Origin: Neoceratodus forsteri
Taxonomy: Eukaryota; Chordata; Ceratodontiformes; Ceratodontidae
DNA length: 64,000 nt
Assembly (NCBI GenBank): GCA_016271365.2
Contig: CM057449.1
Location: 1,569,302,501 to 1,569,366,500 of the forward strand
Direction of reading: 5' to 3'
Below, piece by piece: positions 1 through 11,959 of this stretch. Below the pieces are notes generated by a model. It was not told the DNA's origin. It saw only the letters and a list, made by a program, of their open reading frames with translations, and made no database searches. The first letter of the stretch is position 1. The number at the start of each line of letters is the position of its first letter. The translations under genes were made by a program, and so were the position numbers.

Positions 1-32
1 CAGTCTGGTCATGAGGGAATGGTGGAAGGGAA

Positions 33-130
33 GCAGTAATGAATGGTGAAGATATCTAGGAAGATCAAGAATTATGGCGAGTACGTAATTTTCATATCTT
101 CACTAGAGCAAGCTTCACCAATCATTACTG
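33..130. repeat. Internal complementary region (ICR) of O1
   Basis: Inverted arms (CAGTAATGAATGGTGAAG and CTTCACCAATCATTACTG) flank a core that reads as the reverse complement of the element's two ends joined: ...GTACGTAATTTTCATATCTTC.... In known DIRS elements this region templates completion of the ends through a circular intermediate. The same layout recurs at 1375-1470, 13745-13832, 37030-37115, 41640-41790, 50636-50740, 53985-54080 and 63850-63955. Confidence 0.75.
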
Positions 131-199
131 GTGGGTGAGTACTAAGCACCATCAAGTGGCGCTGGCACCTCCCTGAGGGCAGAGGTTTCCCTCAGCCTC

Positions 200-986
200 C
201 TGTGTGGGAAAACACAGAGAGAAGGGGGCCCCTCATGAGCCTAGTGAGGCCACAGACTGGTCAGGGTGAGGTGGAGACTCCTGATTCCTGGGAGATGGAA
301 GGTGACCTGCTAACTTGTGCCTCACCCTGTGGGAGAAGAAATGGGTTCCCTGGAAAGGAGAAGCAATCACCCTACGCCGGGCCAGGGGTGATAACCGTGA
401 AAGGCGAAGCCATGCCATCCGCCTGATGCAGACTGCAGTTGCTGTCAATCTGGAAGCTACCTCACTGGCATCGTAAGACGCCCTTGCCTGGTGGCTTGCT
501 AGCTCCAGACCACAAGAAGAAAGACTGATGGACTTCCTGGTCGCCTCTAAATCAGGCAAGGATGCCAGGAGTTAGCCCAGCACCATCCAGAGTTGCCCAG
601 CAAGGCAGCCTGGTGTGCCTGGTATGCCAAGATGCAAAGAAGAAGGTGCATCACTGAGAAGACTTCTACCACAGCGGTCAAACTCAGCTGAGTTGGACTC
701 TGGGCGATGATGCCCAGGGGGGTGTCCAGGAGCTCCACTCCTGAATAGGGGTGCGGCATAGCACCTGGAGACCCACCGGGTGCACAATACCTGTGCTGAC
801 AGTCCCTTGGGGCTGGAGAAGGGACAAAGGGACGATGCTAGACCGTATGCAATTATTCCATGAAGGGTTGAGGCAACGAAGGGATGACAAGGTTGTTGAC
901 GTTAAACTCCCTAGGAAGCGTCGTCCACATGGGCAGTTGAGCTCGCAAAATGGGAGCGATGGAGTTCCTCCAGTTTCCGGCAGGAA
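200..986 (-). pseudogene. DIRS gag, C-terminal part (O1)
   Basis: The minus strand encodes a decayed Gag C-terminal region. Its core (LELASHQARASYD..., then AVCIRRMAWLRLSRLSPLARR, then a TFFSHR-type tail) closely matches the gag of E at 50845-51270 and more weakly those of A and C. The segment 684-986 continues toward the middle of gag in other frames, so frameshifts are present. At 986 the reading is cut by element A and resumes at 6821: joining 986 to 6821 restores an alignment to E gag without a frame change. Gag is presumed to form the particle that packages DIRS RNA. Confidence 0.7.
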
Positions 987-1232
987 ATGGAAATTACGTG
1001 ACTCCACCGTAAATCTTGACTCTTCGACCTAAGTCTCCACCACTCATTCACACCAATGGGATTCACGCTGGAGGCGCTTAGGACCCAGCGAAGCAACTTT
1101 GCAGAAGGGTCGGCGCCTGAGATGGAGCTTGAGGAGTGGCGCCACGAGCCTCGGGTTTAGTAGCAATGACTATCTCAAGGCCGACCCTCCAACTGCCTCA
1201 GTACCTTTTTTCCCGAGGAGGTACACGTATTA
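987..1232. repeat. Left inverted terminal repeat of DIRS A
   Basis: About 245 bp that pairs with about 6570-6820 in inverted orientation, including GGAGGCGCTTAGGACCCAGC, GGCGCCACGAGCCTCG and GACCCTCCAACTGCC. The same family of end is seen at 63454-63690 (element H). Confidence 0.85.
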
Positions 1233-1374
1233 ACCCAGAAGGACAGCCTAACAAAACCGGACGAAGATAGTCCTGAAGACCTGTATAAGAAGGGTCAAAG
1301 AAAGAAGTCTTCACAGCCTAAAGATTGAGGGAGTGAAGACCAACAACAAAAAGGTGAGCTCGGGATGGTGGTGG

Positions 1375-1470
1375 GTGAATGAGTGGTGGAGATTCATCCA
1401 AGAAGATCAAGAATTACGTAGGTACGTATTCACATCTCTGAGTATAAAGTCTCCACCACCATTCACACTA
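1375..1470. repeat. ICR of DIRS A
   Basis: Arms GAATGAGTGGTGGAGATT and GTCTCCACCACCATTCAC flank a core holding AAGATCAAGAATTACGTAGG, the complement of the left end, followed by the complement of the right end. It lies just outside the recombinase 3' end, as expected for DIRS. Confidence 0.75.
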
Positions 1471-1499
1471 ATGGAGAGTACCGAGCTAATAATCCCCCA

Positions 1500-3060
1500 A
1501 GAGGCGTGCAGGAGAGACCAAGAGCTCACAAATTTAGGACAGAAGTCCATTAAGGATGGTTCTGCCAAAGTGAAGCATGTAGATCTGGCATGGACATCCA
1601 GGGCATAGTGTTTGGCCAGTGTGCACTGAGCTGCGGTGGCCGCAGTGCAAATATCTGCAATGGGCACATTGTGGATTTCCGCCAGGGATGCCAGATGCTC
1701 TAGTAGAGTGAGCATACACTCTGCCTTCCAGCTTAACCTGCGCCATGGAATAACAGTGGCGTAAGGCATGCCACAGCCATGCCGAAATGCATCTGATAGC
1801 GATAGGCTGACCCAGCGGGTCTTGCTGAAGGAAACAAACAGTTGTTGAGCTTTACAAAATCTTTTGTTCTATCTAAATAGAAACGCAAAGCTCTTTGACG
1901 CCCAAGGAACGAAGAGAACGCTCCCTTCATTTTGTAAGTTGCAAAGTAAGTAGGAAGGATCAAAGGTTGGTTTAGATGGAATTCTGAAACAACCTTAGGG
2001 AGAAACTTAGGATGGATCCTAAGAACTACTTTGTCTTTATGAAACACAGTATACAGAGGGTCTGTGACCAAGGCATGTATTCTCAGAGACCCCGCGGGTC
2101 AGGTAATGGCCACCAGGATGGCCGCTTTTCCAAGTGAGAAATTTCAACTCACAGGTAGCAGGAGGCTCAAAGGTTTTCGAGTGAGCATGTTCAGCACAAG
2201 ATTAATGTCCCAGGCTGCGACTGACGCTCTGATAGGAGGTCTGGTATACAGAATTCCTTTAAGAAACCTCTTAACCATGGGTAACTGAGCCAGTGACAAG
2301 GAAAGTACTGGCTCATGATAAGCTGAAATGGCACAAAGGTGAACCTTGACTGTAGAGTATTGCAGACCTGAATTTGGGAGGTCCAAAAGGTACTCTAGAA
2401 CTTTATTTGGTGGACAGGAAAAAGGATTCAAAAAGGATTTTGCACACCAGAGCGCAAAACGCTTCCATTTGGCTGTGTAAGTTTTCCTAGTGGCTGGCTT
2501 GCACGCAGCCAGAAGAACATCTGAAACTCTTCGGGAGACATTGAACCTGTTCACTTCTATCTCTTCAGGAACCAAGGGTGAAGGTGAAGCGATCTCAGAT
2601 TGGGATGGACCACAGGCCCCTGAGTCAGAAGGTTCGTCTGAAGGGGAAGTGGTTTCGGAGGGGTTTCCGACATACTGTTGAGTAACGGAAACCATATCTG
2701 CCAAGGCCAGAAGGGAGCAAGGAGGTTAATTTTGTTCCCCTGGGACTCGAACTTGAGAAGTACCCTCTGAATTAGAGGAAGAGGCAGAAAGGCGTATAGA
2801 AAGCGTTTTGTCCACTGCAGCCTGAACGCATCCTGACAGAAAATGCCAGCCCCTGGATTTCTGGAGCAGAAGAGAGGCAGTTTTGTGTTGAGTGGGGATG
2901 AAAAAAGGTCCAGGTCTGGAGTTCCTCACTCTGCAAATAGTGACTGAACTACAGTCGAGTCGAGAGACCATTTGTGAGGATCTGCCTCTGTTCTGCTGAG
3001 ACAGTCTGCCAGTTTGTTCTGCACTCCCAGCAGGTAGACTGCTCAAATTACAGCCTTGTC
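1500..3060 (-). pseudogene. DIRS tyrosine recombinase (A), broken
   Basis: Reads right to left. The N-terminal core-binding part is well kept at 2144-2704 (RKTYTAKWKRFALWC, VLEYLLDL..GLQYSTVKVHLCAISAYH, IRASVAAWDINLVL), typical of phage-integrase-like DIRS recombinases. The C-terminal catalytic part at about 1500-2071 keeps IADICTAAT followed by KHYALD with the presumed nucleophile tyrosine, but in another frame. At least two frameshifts separate these pieces. The enzyme joins the circular DNA intermediate to the chromosome. I cannot confirm every catalytic Arg and His in this copy. Confidence 0.75.
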
Positions 3061-3099
3061 CTCCAAGTACCATTCCCACACACTCATCGCTTCCCTGCA

Positions 3100-4616
3100 T
3101 TAGGGGTAAGAGTGAGCACCGCCTTGCTTGTTGATGTAATACATCACTGCTTTGTTGTCCATTTGAAGGAGAATGTTCTTATGACAGAGAATGTCCTTCA
3201 AAGCCCGGACTGCATAAAGGACAGCTCTCATTTCTAAGACATTTATGTGAAGCTGGGACTCGTCCTGAGTCCACGTACCTTGAGTGTGGAGAGTCTGAGA
3301 GTGAGCTCCCATCCTCATCAGGGACGTGTCCGTGGTAATGGAATTCTGATGATCCAGAGAAGCAAAGGGATACCCTTCCAGAAGATTGTCCTCTTGCGAC
3401 CACCAGGTGAGTGACTTCTTGAGAGGTTCTGTCACCTTGACGAGAAAGGACTGAGGGTGAGTGGTTGGGGACCACCGAGTACTGAGCATCCATTAGAGGT
3501 TCTCATGTGAAGGCGTGCTAGGGGTACAGTGAACACCGAGGATGCCATGAGACCTAGCATCTGTTGCATTGAGATAGCTCAAACAGAGCTGTTCTGTCTG
3601 ATGTATCGGGCCATCTGTAGGATATCGCTCCTTCTGTCCTCTGGTAGAAACGCTTTTGCACAGGAGGTGTCCAGAAGAGTTCCTATGAAAAGGAGCCTCT
3701 GGGAAGGCTGCAGCCTGCGATTTCTTGAGATTTAGTAGGACTCCATGGACATGAGAAAGTCTGAGGCCGTGGCAACGCGGCGCGAGAGTTCCTTGCCTGG
3801 AAGGGCTCACTAGAAGTCAGTGTCCAGATATGGGAACACTTGTATTGCGATTTTTCTGAGATGCACTGCGAGAATTGCACAACACTTTGTAAAAACTCGT
3901 GGCGCCAAGGATAGCCCAAAGGGCAGGACTCTGAACTGATAATGCTGTCCCAAAGCCACAAACCTTAGGTATCTGTGATGCTTTGGGTGAATAGGAATAT
4001 GTTGGTAAGCATCCTGCATGTCTAGGGAGGCTAACCAGTCGTGTTGATGAAGCAAAGGTAACAGGCTTCCTAGCGATATCATCTTGAATTTCTCTTTGGG
4101 AAAAAATTTGTTTAATTTTCTGAGGTCCAAAATGGGGCGCACGCCCCCGGTTTTCTTTGGAACTAGAAAGTAATGGGAGTAGAACCCTGTGTTCCATTGA
4201 TCCAGCGGAACTATTTCCACTGCCCTGTTGTTCAGAAGGCCTTGTATCTCAGAGGCGAGAAGTTCTGACTGAAGTATTGACAGTTTTGGCTGCCGCTTGG
4301 GGAGACAATCCGGAGCTTTCTCCGAAAAACTGAGGGAATATCCCTTGTGGATTATCTGGAGGACCCATTTGTCCGGAGTTATGGACTTCCACTGGTTGTA
4401 GAATTGAGTCAGACGACCTCCCACCACTAAAGAGTCCCCCTCGGGCAGCTGAGGTGGGACATGGGCCAGAAACTCAGAAGGTGGCACTGGGCGCTTTGGG
4501 TCCTTGCACCTTCTGCTGCATTTTCTTTTGATGCTGAGGGGCTTGACTTTTATTAAAACCTCCCCTGCCTTTGCCTCGAAAGGACTGACGGTTATGAAAC
4601 TGGCGTTTGTTAACAC
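3100..4616 (-). pseudogene. DIRS reverse transcriptase/RNase H (A), broken
   Basis: A 268-residue open stretch (3810-4616) holds the RT fingers and palm: FYSHYFLVPKKTGGVRPILD, LASLDMQDAYQHIPIHP and FRVLPFGLSLAPRVFTK. The active-site box reads Y-L-D-T, so the second catalytic Asp is lost, and the frame breaks just after it. RNase H follows at 3100-3489 with TTDTSLM, HINVLEMRAVLYAV and LQMDNKAVMYYIN. Roles by family: copying element RNA to DNA and removing RNA from the hybrid. The start overlaps the end of gag at 4474-4616. Confidence 0.85.
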
Positions 4617-6183
4617 CCCTTCGAGAGGGGGCGGGAGGAGGTCGAGCCAATTTAATAGCTGACCTAGTCTTTTGTGTGGCCTCTAGAGCCTGTTCTACTC
4701 GAGGGCCGAAGAGATACACACCATCGAAGGGAAACGCCATGACCTGTTGCTGGGCATCATTCGTGAAACCTGGTGTGCAGCCAGGAATGGCGGCGGGCAC
4801 AAATACCTGCCGCTGCTGCTCGGGAGGCAGTGTCAAAGGCGTCCATAGCTGCTTTAACCTGCTGGTTGTTGGACTCGATACCCCTGGTTATGGTTTGAAG
4901 AAGCTCTGAATTAGTGTCCGACCCCGGCAGAGCTTCAACCATTTGTTTCAGCGAATGCCAAAGAATATACTCATATTGAGAGAAATAGCCCTGGTAGCTG
5001 GTGATACGCATACCCAGGGTGGATGCAGCAAAGACTCTCTTACCTAAAGTATCTACCTTACGAGATTCTTTGTTTATAGGTCGAGCTGTTGTAGTCTGAG
5101 AAAGGATGACCTTATCATTCTCTGCCAAGACTACAATAGGATCCGCAAAGGCTTGGGAGGCCAAAATGGGTCGATCCTTGGGAGCAGCATACTTCCTATC
5201 TATGGACTTAGCCACAGAAGGAACGAGAGCAGGATTATTCCATACCATTTGAGAAAGTGTCTCAAAGGAGGGTTGTACCGGGGGAGTTAAATCCAAAGGG
5301 ATGTCCGGAACATGAAGATATTGGAGTCTTAAAAGGTTCCCAGGATCGATGTCCATCGTCTGGAGAGAAAGAGTGGAACTCAAATTTTTCAGCAGAGACT
5401 TAAGTGACAGGTCCTCGCCCACAGGCTCTGCAACAGGATACGTCATCACCCAGTCTAAGATCTGGGTCAGGCTCAATATCATCTCCTGACAGTCCAGGAG
5501 GGACTGCATGGACAAGAAAGGAATGAAAATCAGCAGGAAAAGAGGAAGGAAAAGAAATCGGAGAGGAGAAGCCCTGAAGATTGGCAGAAGAAAAGCCCAG
5601 CCTCGGCGCCAAAGAGCACCGCGCTGGAAGGCCGCATGGCACCGACAAAGCAGATGGCGCCAAAGAAGAACACGGTGCTGAGAAACTCAATGGCACTGAA
5701 AAGCCGCATGGTGCTGAGAGCGGCACCGAAGACGGCGCCGACAGGTGCAACAGTGCCAAGGATGCTGCCGAGCGACTCACTGATGCCAACGGCATTGAAA
5801 CCAACCCAGGGCTCCGAAAATTAGAATTTGAGGGAAAAGAAGGAAGAATACCAAGAGATAGAGGCATCGGTGTGGCTCCCTGCGCTGCAGCCATGTGGGG
5901 GAAACACCTGAGCGCGGAGTCGACAGCACTGAAGATGCCGCCGTGTGACTAGGGAGGCCCAATCGCCCTGCCCGATCCCCTGAAGAGCCCGAGGGCCCCT
6001 GAGTGACTGGGCCAGGCAGCTGGACCAGCCTCCGAGCCCACTGCTCCATAAGAGTGGCCCACTGATGAAACTGCTCATCGGAAGCCCTACCAGAAGGCGG
6101 GAAAGGGCTCCGATGTCGAAGAGGTCAGAGACCAGAACCAGAAACCAGCAACTCCAAATGAGGAGACCGGCAACTGACCCCAA
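4474..6183 (-). pseudogene. DIRS gag (A), broken
   Basis: The best-kept part is 4757-5515 (252 residues), containing SLKSLLKNLSSTL, PPVQPSFETLSQMVWNNPA, a DRKYAAP motif and DAFDTASRAAAAGICARRHSW. This is the conserved Gag order also seen in C (44779-45675), D (56940-57676), G and J. The stretch 5590-5800 is a low-complexity repeat of GGCACCGA-like units coding Ala/Pro/Ser-rich sequence, and carries many frame breaks. The N-terminal Cys/His module found in the other gags was not found between 5900 and 6560. Confidence 0.7.
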
Positions 6184-6569
6184 TGACTGATCGTCGACGT
6201 GCAGACATATCAGAGGGCGACCTCGAGTGATGCTCTCTTTTTGACCCTACGGTTCAAGAAGAGCTCGAGGCCGAACAGTGCCGAATGGAACCCTTTTATA
6301 AGCTCCAGGGGGACCGTCCATCCCCTCGGGCACTGGACCGTCCATTGTCAGACCCCCCTTCCGGAGAAGGTGGCGGACTGGACCCAGCCTGGCTGACTGA
6401 ACAGCATTCATATGAAGTCTCCCTACCATCACCTGACCTGCTCATGGTCGACTCTGTCAGTGTAGGCTGAGACTTCTTTCACTGGTAAGAATAAATTACC
6501 ATAAGCAGTACTTTATTCGAAAAATACTACAAAATAATAAACTGAAAACTATGCTGCTAGTTTGAAGTT

Positions 6570-6820
6570 TGACTCCCTCCGGGCGAGCGACGTCGTCACT
6601 GAAGCATACTTGACGGCGTGAAAAAAGGAACTGGGGTGGTTGGAGGGTCCACGCTGAGGTAGTCATTGCCGCACGAGCCGAGGCTCGTGGCGCCGCTCCT
6701 CACAGCTCCGTCACTGGTGCTGACCCTCCTGCAAAAAGTTTGCTCCCGCTGGGTCCTAGCGCCTCCGGCATAGATCCCATTAGTGTGAATCAGTGGTGGA
6801 GACTTTATGTCCAGGAAGAT
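6570..6820. repeat. Right inverted terminal repeat of DIRS A
   Basis: Reverse-complements the left repeat, including GCACGAGCCGAGGCTCGTGG, GCTGGGTCCTAGCGCCTCCG and GTGAATCAGTGGTGGAGACT. It ends in GGAAGAT at 6820, after which O1 gag resumes. By DIRS logic this end holds the start site for minus-strand transcription. Confidence 0.8.
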
Positions 6821-8105
6821 CCGCTGATACTACAGCTGGTGAGATCAGTGTCAGAGGACAGATGGATGGAGGCATCCTCTTCCTTGGAGGAGGAAGACGA
6901 AGAGGCTGAGGAGCCCAGTTCAGAGACAAGCAGGTCTGGCAATTCAGGTCTAAAAATGACTGCATCTAGGGCTCTGAGATAACGAGGGACTGTAGCCATC
7001 AATGCCCTTAACTGTTCCCAGGTCATGGGCTCCGTAGGGCCAAAGAGGACTGGGAGATGAGGAGAAGGAAAAGAGCTCTGGTGGGCCAGAGTAGGACATC
7101 TGCTAGGGCTGCGAGATCAAGCATGGGACCCCTAACAGGGGAGGGGGCTGCGTAACTCATCCAATGAAGGATGCCCAGACAATGGTGGAGCCCTTGGGGG
7201 AACTCCCAATTGGGGCAATCGGAGTCTGTCTGGCCCTTGTGGGCAGCCCCTGACCCCACCAACTACAGACTCTATCAGTTCTGGGAGGAGAGAAGGGAAG
7301 GGTCAGCACTTCAGCTCTTTCCAGAGCCACCAACTGCTCTGGAAAAGGGCATCCACGCCAACTTTGACCTCCCCACCTCACCATACAGGGACCCTGCTCC
7401 TCAGGGGGACCCTAGCACTAGACGTTGGGGGTACCGAGGCAGCCCCGGCGCCAAAAATACTGCCAGAACCCACCCCATTGCCGGAGTCTGATCTGGCACT
7501 GTGAACGATGCCGGAATCAGACCCAGCATTGGAGCCGGCACTGGACCCCGACCTGGCACTGACCCCCTCCCTGGAACTGGTGCCGGCAGCGACCCTGGCA
7601 CAAAGGAGACAGCCCCAAGGGCGGCCCCAGGAAGGGTGGTAGCAGAGACTCCATAGCATCGGAGGCTCTAGGGCAGGGTGGAGGTGAGCTTCGGGGCTCC
7701 AGAGAGCCAGTCGGGATCATCCTGATGCTCCTCTTCCAAAGGGGAGAACAAGGAGATCTCTAGAGAAGCTACTCCTGAAACTGTCCCTCTCCCAGCACCG
7801 CAAACGGTGCCGGAAGGGGACCCAGCGCCAACATCGACACTGCCTTGCTCACCGGCATGGAAGGTGGTGTCAGGAGCCGAAGTGGTGCCAGAAGGCAGCA
7901 CTGAGGGCTCCACCAGTTGGGGCCCAGCGTATAGCTTTGACTGCGATACCAGAGGCATCTGTGCTCCAGAGAGGGAAACCGACTGTGAGGGGTGCTCAGC
8001 TGACCCACTGGAGGAGGCCGACTGTCCCACGACCCCTCGTGCAGGCCTCCTATCCCAGCGAGACAAGAACTGGCAGAGGCCTGCTCCCCCTCAGTATGTA
8101 CAGTA
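6821..8105 (-). pseudogene. DIRS gag, middle part (O1)
   Basis: Begins right of the A insertion with an acidic, serine-rich stretch (SSSSSSKEEDASIHLSSDTDL at about 6850-6930) that aligns to E gag near 51620-51700. It continues through low-complexity Gly/Ala/Ser/Pro-rich sequence built from GGCACTG-like repeats (7400-7900). Several frame breaks are present. Near 8060-8105 it aligns to the E gag segment at about 52980-53040 and is then interrupted. Confidence 0.65.
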
Positions 8106-8574
8106 CCTGTCATCGATGCACTGGTCAGGAAGCATAGGAAAAACCAGGAGCAGTTGTAGAATTCGCAAAAAGTATTTATTAGTACTGGTAGTAACACAGA
8201 AAAATAAACATGTTCAGTACAACTATTTACAAAAGCAGAATAAACAGAGAAGATCCATCTGAGTTTTCCTTCAATCTGTGTGTGTCCCAAAACATTGCAT
8301 ATCTCTCTCTCTCTCTCTTATTAAGCCTTTGTAACCCCCCATCTTAGCAAGCATCCTGCCTTTTTCTAAAATGTTCTTGTAAATTTCAGGCAGGTGCACC
8401 AGAACCGAGGCCCCTTCTCTATAGCTTCTGAAAAACAGCTTCAAAACTGCTCTCAGGTTAACCCCTTGAGTTCCCATTAGCTTTCTGCAATCATCTCAAA
8501 CTATAATTAAACACATTTCAACAGTAACACTATATAATTTCTAATCAAAGGGATCGCAATATCAGTTACATTTC
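8106..8574. other. Unassigned AT-rich insert between O1 gag and L2-like LINE
   Basis: About 470 bp that does not align to E gag, so it is inserted sequence. It contains a (TC)n run at 8301-8318 and AATAAA-type signals on the minus strand near 8175. No convincing coding sequence or terminal repeats were seen. It may belong to the same insertion event as the neighbouring LINE or be a separate element. Confidence 0.4.
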
Positions 8575-8854
8575 CACCTAATTTTATTTATTTTTGAAAA
8601 CCGGATTTACAACCTTTGTGTCAGGGACTCATTTACAAAGGCACCTCGTCGCAGGCAGGGTAGACATGGTTACAGTGTGAGATACAACAGTGGTAACATA
8701 CAGGTGCAATACAGATAACAAAAGAACACATATAACAGTGGTCTACGGAATAAAGTTACATGCAGTAAATAGCAATCGTTAAGTATAACAATAGTAGAAG
8801 TCACAGCCCTGGTCATACTGGAGAAATACCTATGTGGAAGAGTGGGGGCGGAAA

Positions 8855-10341
8855 TCAGGGTGAGGAAAAGAAAAAAAGGAGGGGGAGCAGTCCATCGGAC
8901 ATTGTCAAGGCTATGGGCCAGAAACAGGGAGGGACCCCAACATTAGGTTGATTAAGGGCAACTACAGCTACAGGCGCCAAAGAGGTGGTTACGGAGAGTG
9001 ACTTTAAAGGGACCAATTTTGGTAGACTTAGTGACAGAGGGCAGGAGGGAGATGAACCATGTTGGGGCGCAGTAGTGGAAGGACCTTTGGGCAAGGGAGG
9101 TCTTGGTACAGGGCACCAGACAGGTGGCCTTAACTGAGCTATGGGTGGCAACAGATGGGGATGCAAGCCACAGGGACGTGGTGACCCCTGAGGGGGTGAA
9201 AGAGTCCTAGCAGGGATTTTTTGGCAAGTAAGCAGGTTTGGTAGTGCAGGCGCTCCTCCAAGGTGAGCAGGTTGGCGATGGAATAGAGCAGGCAAGTATG
9301 GGTGCGGAGGGATGCGCCGGTCAGAAGCCTGCAGGCCTTGTTTATTGAGGTATGGATTCTGGTGAGGCGGTATTGTCGGGCATAGCTGTGAGATAGGTAG
9401 GCCGTAGTCCACTAGGACAGGGACTAAGGAGTTGATGGCCAGTCGCAGGGCGGTTTGGGGGAGGCAATCTCTGTGGCGATAGAGAAGGCCAATCCAAGAG
9501 TTTATGGCTGAGGACAGGTTATTGATGTGGGTGTGGAATGTAAGAGCTGAGTCGAAGGTGATGCCCTGACACTTGTAGGACGACATCTGCTCAAGAGATT
9601 GAGCATTACTGGGGAGAATGCAGAGGGGGGCATTTTTGGCCTTATTCTGGTGATGTGAAAAAAGCATAGATTTGGCTTTTTTGAGGTTAATGACCAGCCG
9701 GTGGTCAAGGAACCACTATTCGGCTTGGCTGAATGTGTGCTGCAGGGATTCCTGTAGAGATGTGGGGTCAGGGTGGGAGACAAGGAGAACTGCATCATCG
9801 GCATAGAGTAGCATATCGCTCGAGCAGGAGCTGGGAGGGTGTTGAGAAATAGGCTGAACAGAACGGGGCCCAGGATGGAACCCTGGGGGACCCCCAAGTG
9901 AACGGGCAGGGTACTGGACAGGTTGCCGTTTACTTTCACGTGCTGTGATCTGGTAGACAGGATACTGGCGAACCAAGCCAATAGGCCAGGGGAGAAGCCA
10001 AGTTGGTGGAGGAAGTCAAGTAGGAGGGGGTGACAGACAGTGTCAAAGGCCTTGGAGAGGTCAATGAACACAGAGTCGAGAGCAGAGTGGAGATGCTGGG
10101 AGAACTCCAGGAGGGCTGTAGTGGTGCTGTGTCCAGGGCGGAATCTATGTTGTTCCGGACAGAGCAGGTCGTATTTGGCCAGATACTTGGAGAGCTGAAT
10201 GGCCACTATTTTTTCTAGTGCTTTGGAGAGAGGGGGGAGAATGGAGATGGGCCTGAAATTGTTAGGGGAGGTTCTATCTCCACTCTTATGGACAGGGGTG
10301 ATTTCTGCAATTTTCCAGGCCCTGGGAATTGACCAAGACAT
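8855..10341 (-). pseudogene. L2-like LINE reverse transcriptase and C-terminal part
   Basis: The 279-residue piece ending at 9502 has classic LINE RT blocks: ITPVHKSGDRTSPNNFRPIS, FRPGHSTTTALLEF, VFIDLSKAFDTVCHPLLL and GVPQGSILGPVLFSLFLN. The Y-A-D-D active site lies in another frame at about 9795-9815 (LLYADDAVLLV), so a frameshift splits the palm. The thumb and C-terminal part (8855-9667) keeps SYKCQGITFDSALTF and VLVDYGL. Family role: target-primed reverse transcription of its own RNA. Confidence 0.85.
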
Positions 10342-10985
10342 AGTGACCAGTTTAAAAGGTTGGTGAGAGGGGCTACTACATTATCTAGGACTAATCGGAG
10401 AATCCTGGAGTCCAGGGGATCACAGCTGGGGTTGTTGCCAGCTAAGTCTTTTTGCAGATGAGGCCTGGCTTCAAGGGGTGATATGGCACGCAGGTAGAAA
10501 GGGGCCGATCTGAGGTGGTGGGGGTGGAGGCAGGGATAAGGTCAAAAAAGTAATTGGGGAGGACAGAGCTTAGATCTGAGAAAGCCATATTGAGGCACTC
10601 AGCTATGCGGGGAGGATCAGTAGTGACGGTACTGTCTATGGAGAGTAGTGATGTGGGGGCGGGTCTTTCCATTGAGCTCTTTCATATTGTCCCAGAAGGC
10701 ACAGGACTGAGCCCCAAGTGGATTCAAGGGTAGCTTGATAATATTCGGCCTTAGCCTGCCTTATAGCCCAGGTGCACTTGTTACGTGCTGCATTACAGGC
10801 TTGTCTGTCAGCCAGTTTGCCTGTCTTGACAGCAATATGCCAGAGATTATCTCTTTGTTTCAGTGTTTGGATGAGGGATGGGGAGATCCATTGGGCGTTG
10901 TGTTTCTTGGTACGAATTCTGGTCAGAGGGGGTGAAAAGGTTGCAGGCCTTGCTGAAGGCACTGGAGAAATAGGCTAGGGCAGAG

Positions 10986-11959
10986 TCAATATCCGTTGCG
11001 AGTAGGATTGGGGACCAGTCCAGCTAAGCTAGGTGCGTTTTTAGCTTTCTGAGACCCCCGGGGCGAAAGCACCGGCTCGAGGTGACCTGGGACACTGGTT
11101 TTGGTATGGGGGGATGACCAGTGACAGAGGACAGGTGAGTGGTCACTAAGAGAGTCTGGTAGTACATTAATATCCCTGATTTTATGGGGGCAGTTCGACA
11201 GAATTACATCTAGGAGGGTGCTGGAGCTGCCTGACTGGTTAAATCTAGTGGGTGAGGTAACTAGTTGGGTCATATCTAGGGTAGCGAAGGAGTCCCTGAT
11301 ATGGGGGCAGTGGTATTTAGCCAATTGACATTAAGGTCACCTAGAATGAGCTGCTCCGCCTTGTGTGGGAGTGTGGTGAGGTAATCAAAGAGGGAGTGGA
11401 CAGCTGGTCCCTGGTTCCTCGGGGGTATGTAAGAGACTGTGAGAAAAAGAGGGCCCCTGGCTGGGTCATGGGTAACCTTAAGGGTGAGGGCTTGGGCACT
11501 AAAACCGAGATTGGGGGCAGGGACGGCATGGCCTAAAAGTGTGTCATGCATAAAGACTGCATACCCGACGCCACGTTTGCCTATGTGGTCTTCCCTGAAC
11601 AGAGTGTAGCCAGGGAGTGAGATAACTGAGTCGGGAGTTTCTCTCGAGAACCAGATCTCGACTAGTGCTATAACATCAGGACAGTGTTGTACAGCCCAGC
11701 ACTGGAGAGCGGCGGATTTTTTGAGGAGGCTGCAAATATTCATGGATGCAATGCTGAGGCCAGTACCAGAGTGGGGTGTGGGGTGGCTAGTTGACAACGG
11801 CCCGGGGTTGGGGTGTATGTTCCCGGAGAGCAGAAGGAGTAGAGCAATTAATCTAATGAGCGGTCTGTGGTGACTAGGATCCTTAGCCAGGTACCGATGT
11901 GAGGTCCTACTAGTGGGGGGTACAAGGGATGAGTAGGGAGCGGAGGGTAGGTATGGCAA
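10986..11959 (-). pseudogene. L2-like LINE APE endonuclease with 2A-like N-terminus
   Basis: APE-type endonuclease: SIASMNICSL, VIALVEIWFS (usually ETW), GVGYAVFMHD, LILGDLNVNWL (Mg-binding GDLN) and, after a frame change near 11310, SLSDHSPVLCHW (catalytic SDH). The enzyme nicks target DNA to prime insertion. About 50 residues from the first Met a Leu-rich run is followed by SGNIHPNPGP (11827-11798), a 2A-like end. One frameshift separates GDLN from SDH. Confidence 0.8.

Larger units (their letters stand above)
987..6820 (-). mobile_element. DIRS element A, near full length, decayed
   Basis: A complete DIRS copy with gag, RT/RNase H and tyrosine recombinase on the minus strand. Inverted terminal repeats lie at 987-1232 and about 6570-6820 (for example GTCTCCACCACTCATTCACAC against its complement near 6785-6805), with an ICR at 1375-1470. 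Ends are ATGGAAATTACG on the left and CCAGGAAGAT on the right, with no target duplication. Host gag of O1 lies on both sides and its frame closes when 987-6820 is removed. Many frameshifts and a mutated RT active site make it inactive. I could not find the Cys/His module that starts the other gags, so its 5' end is probably deleted. Confidence 0.85.
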
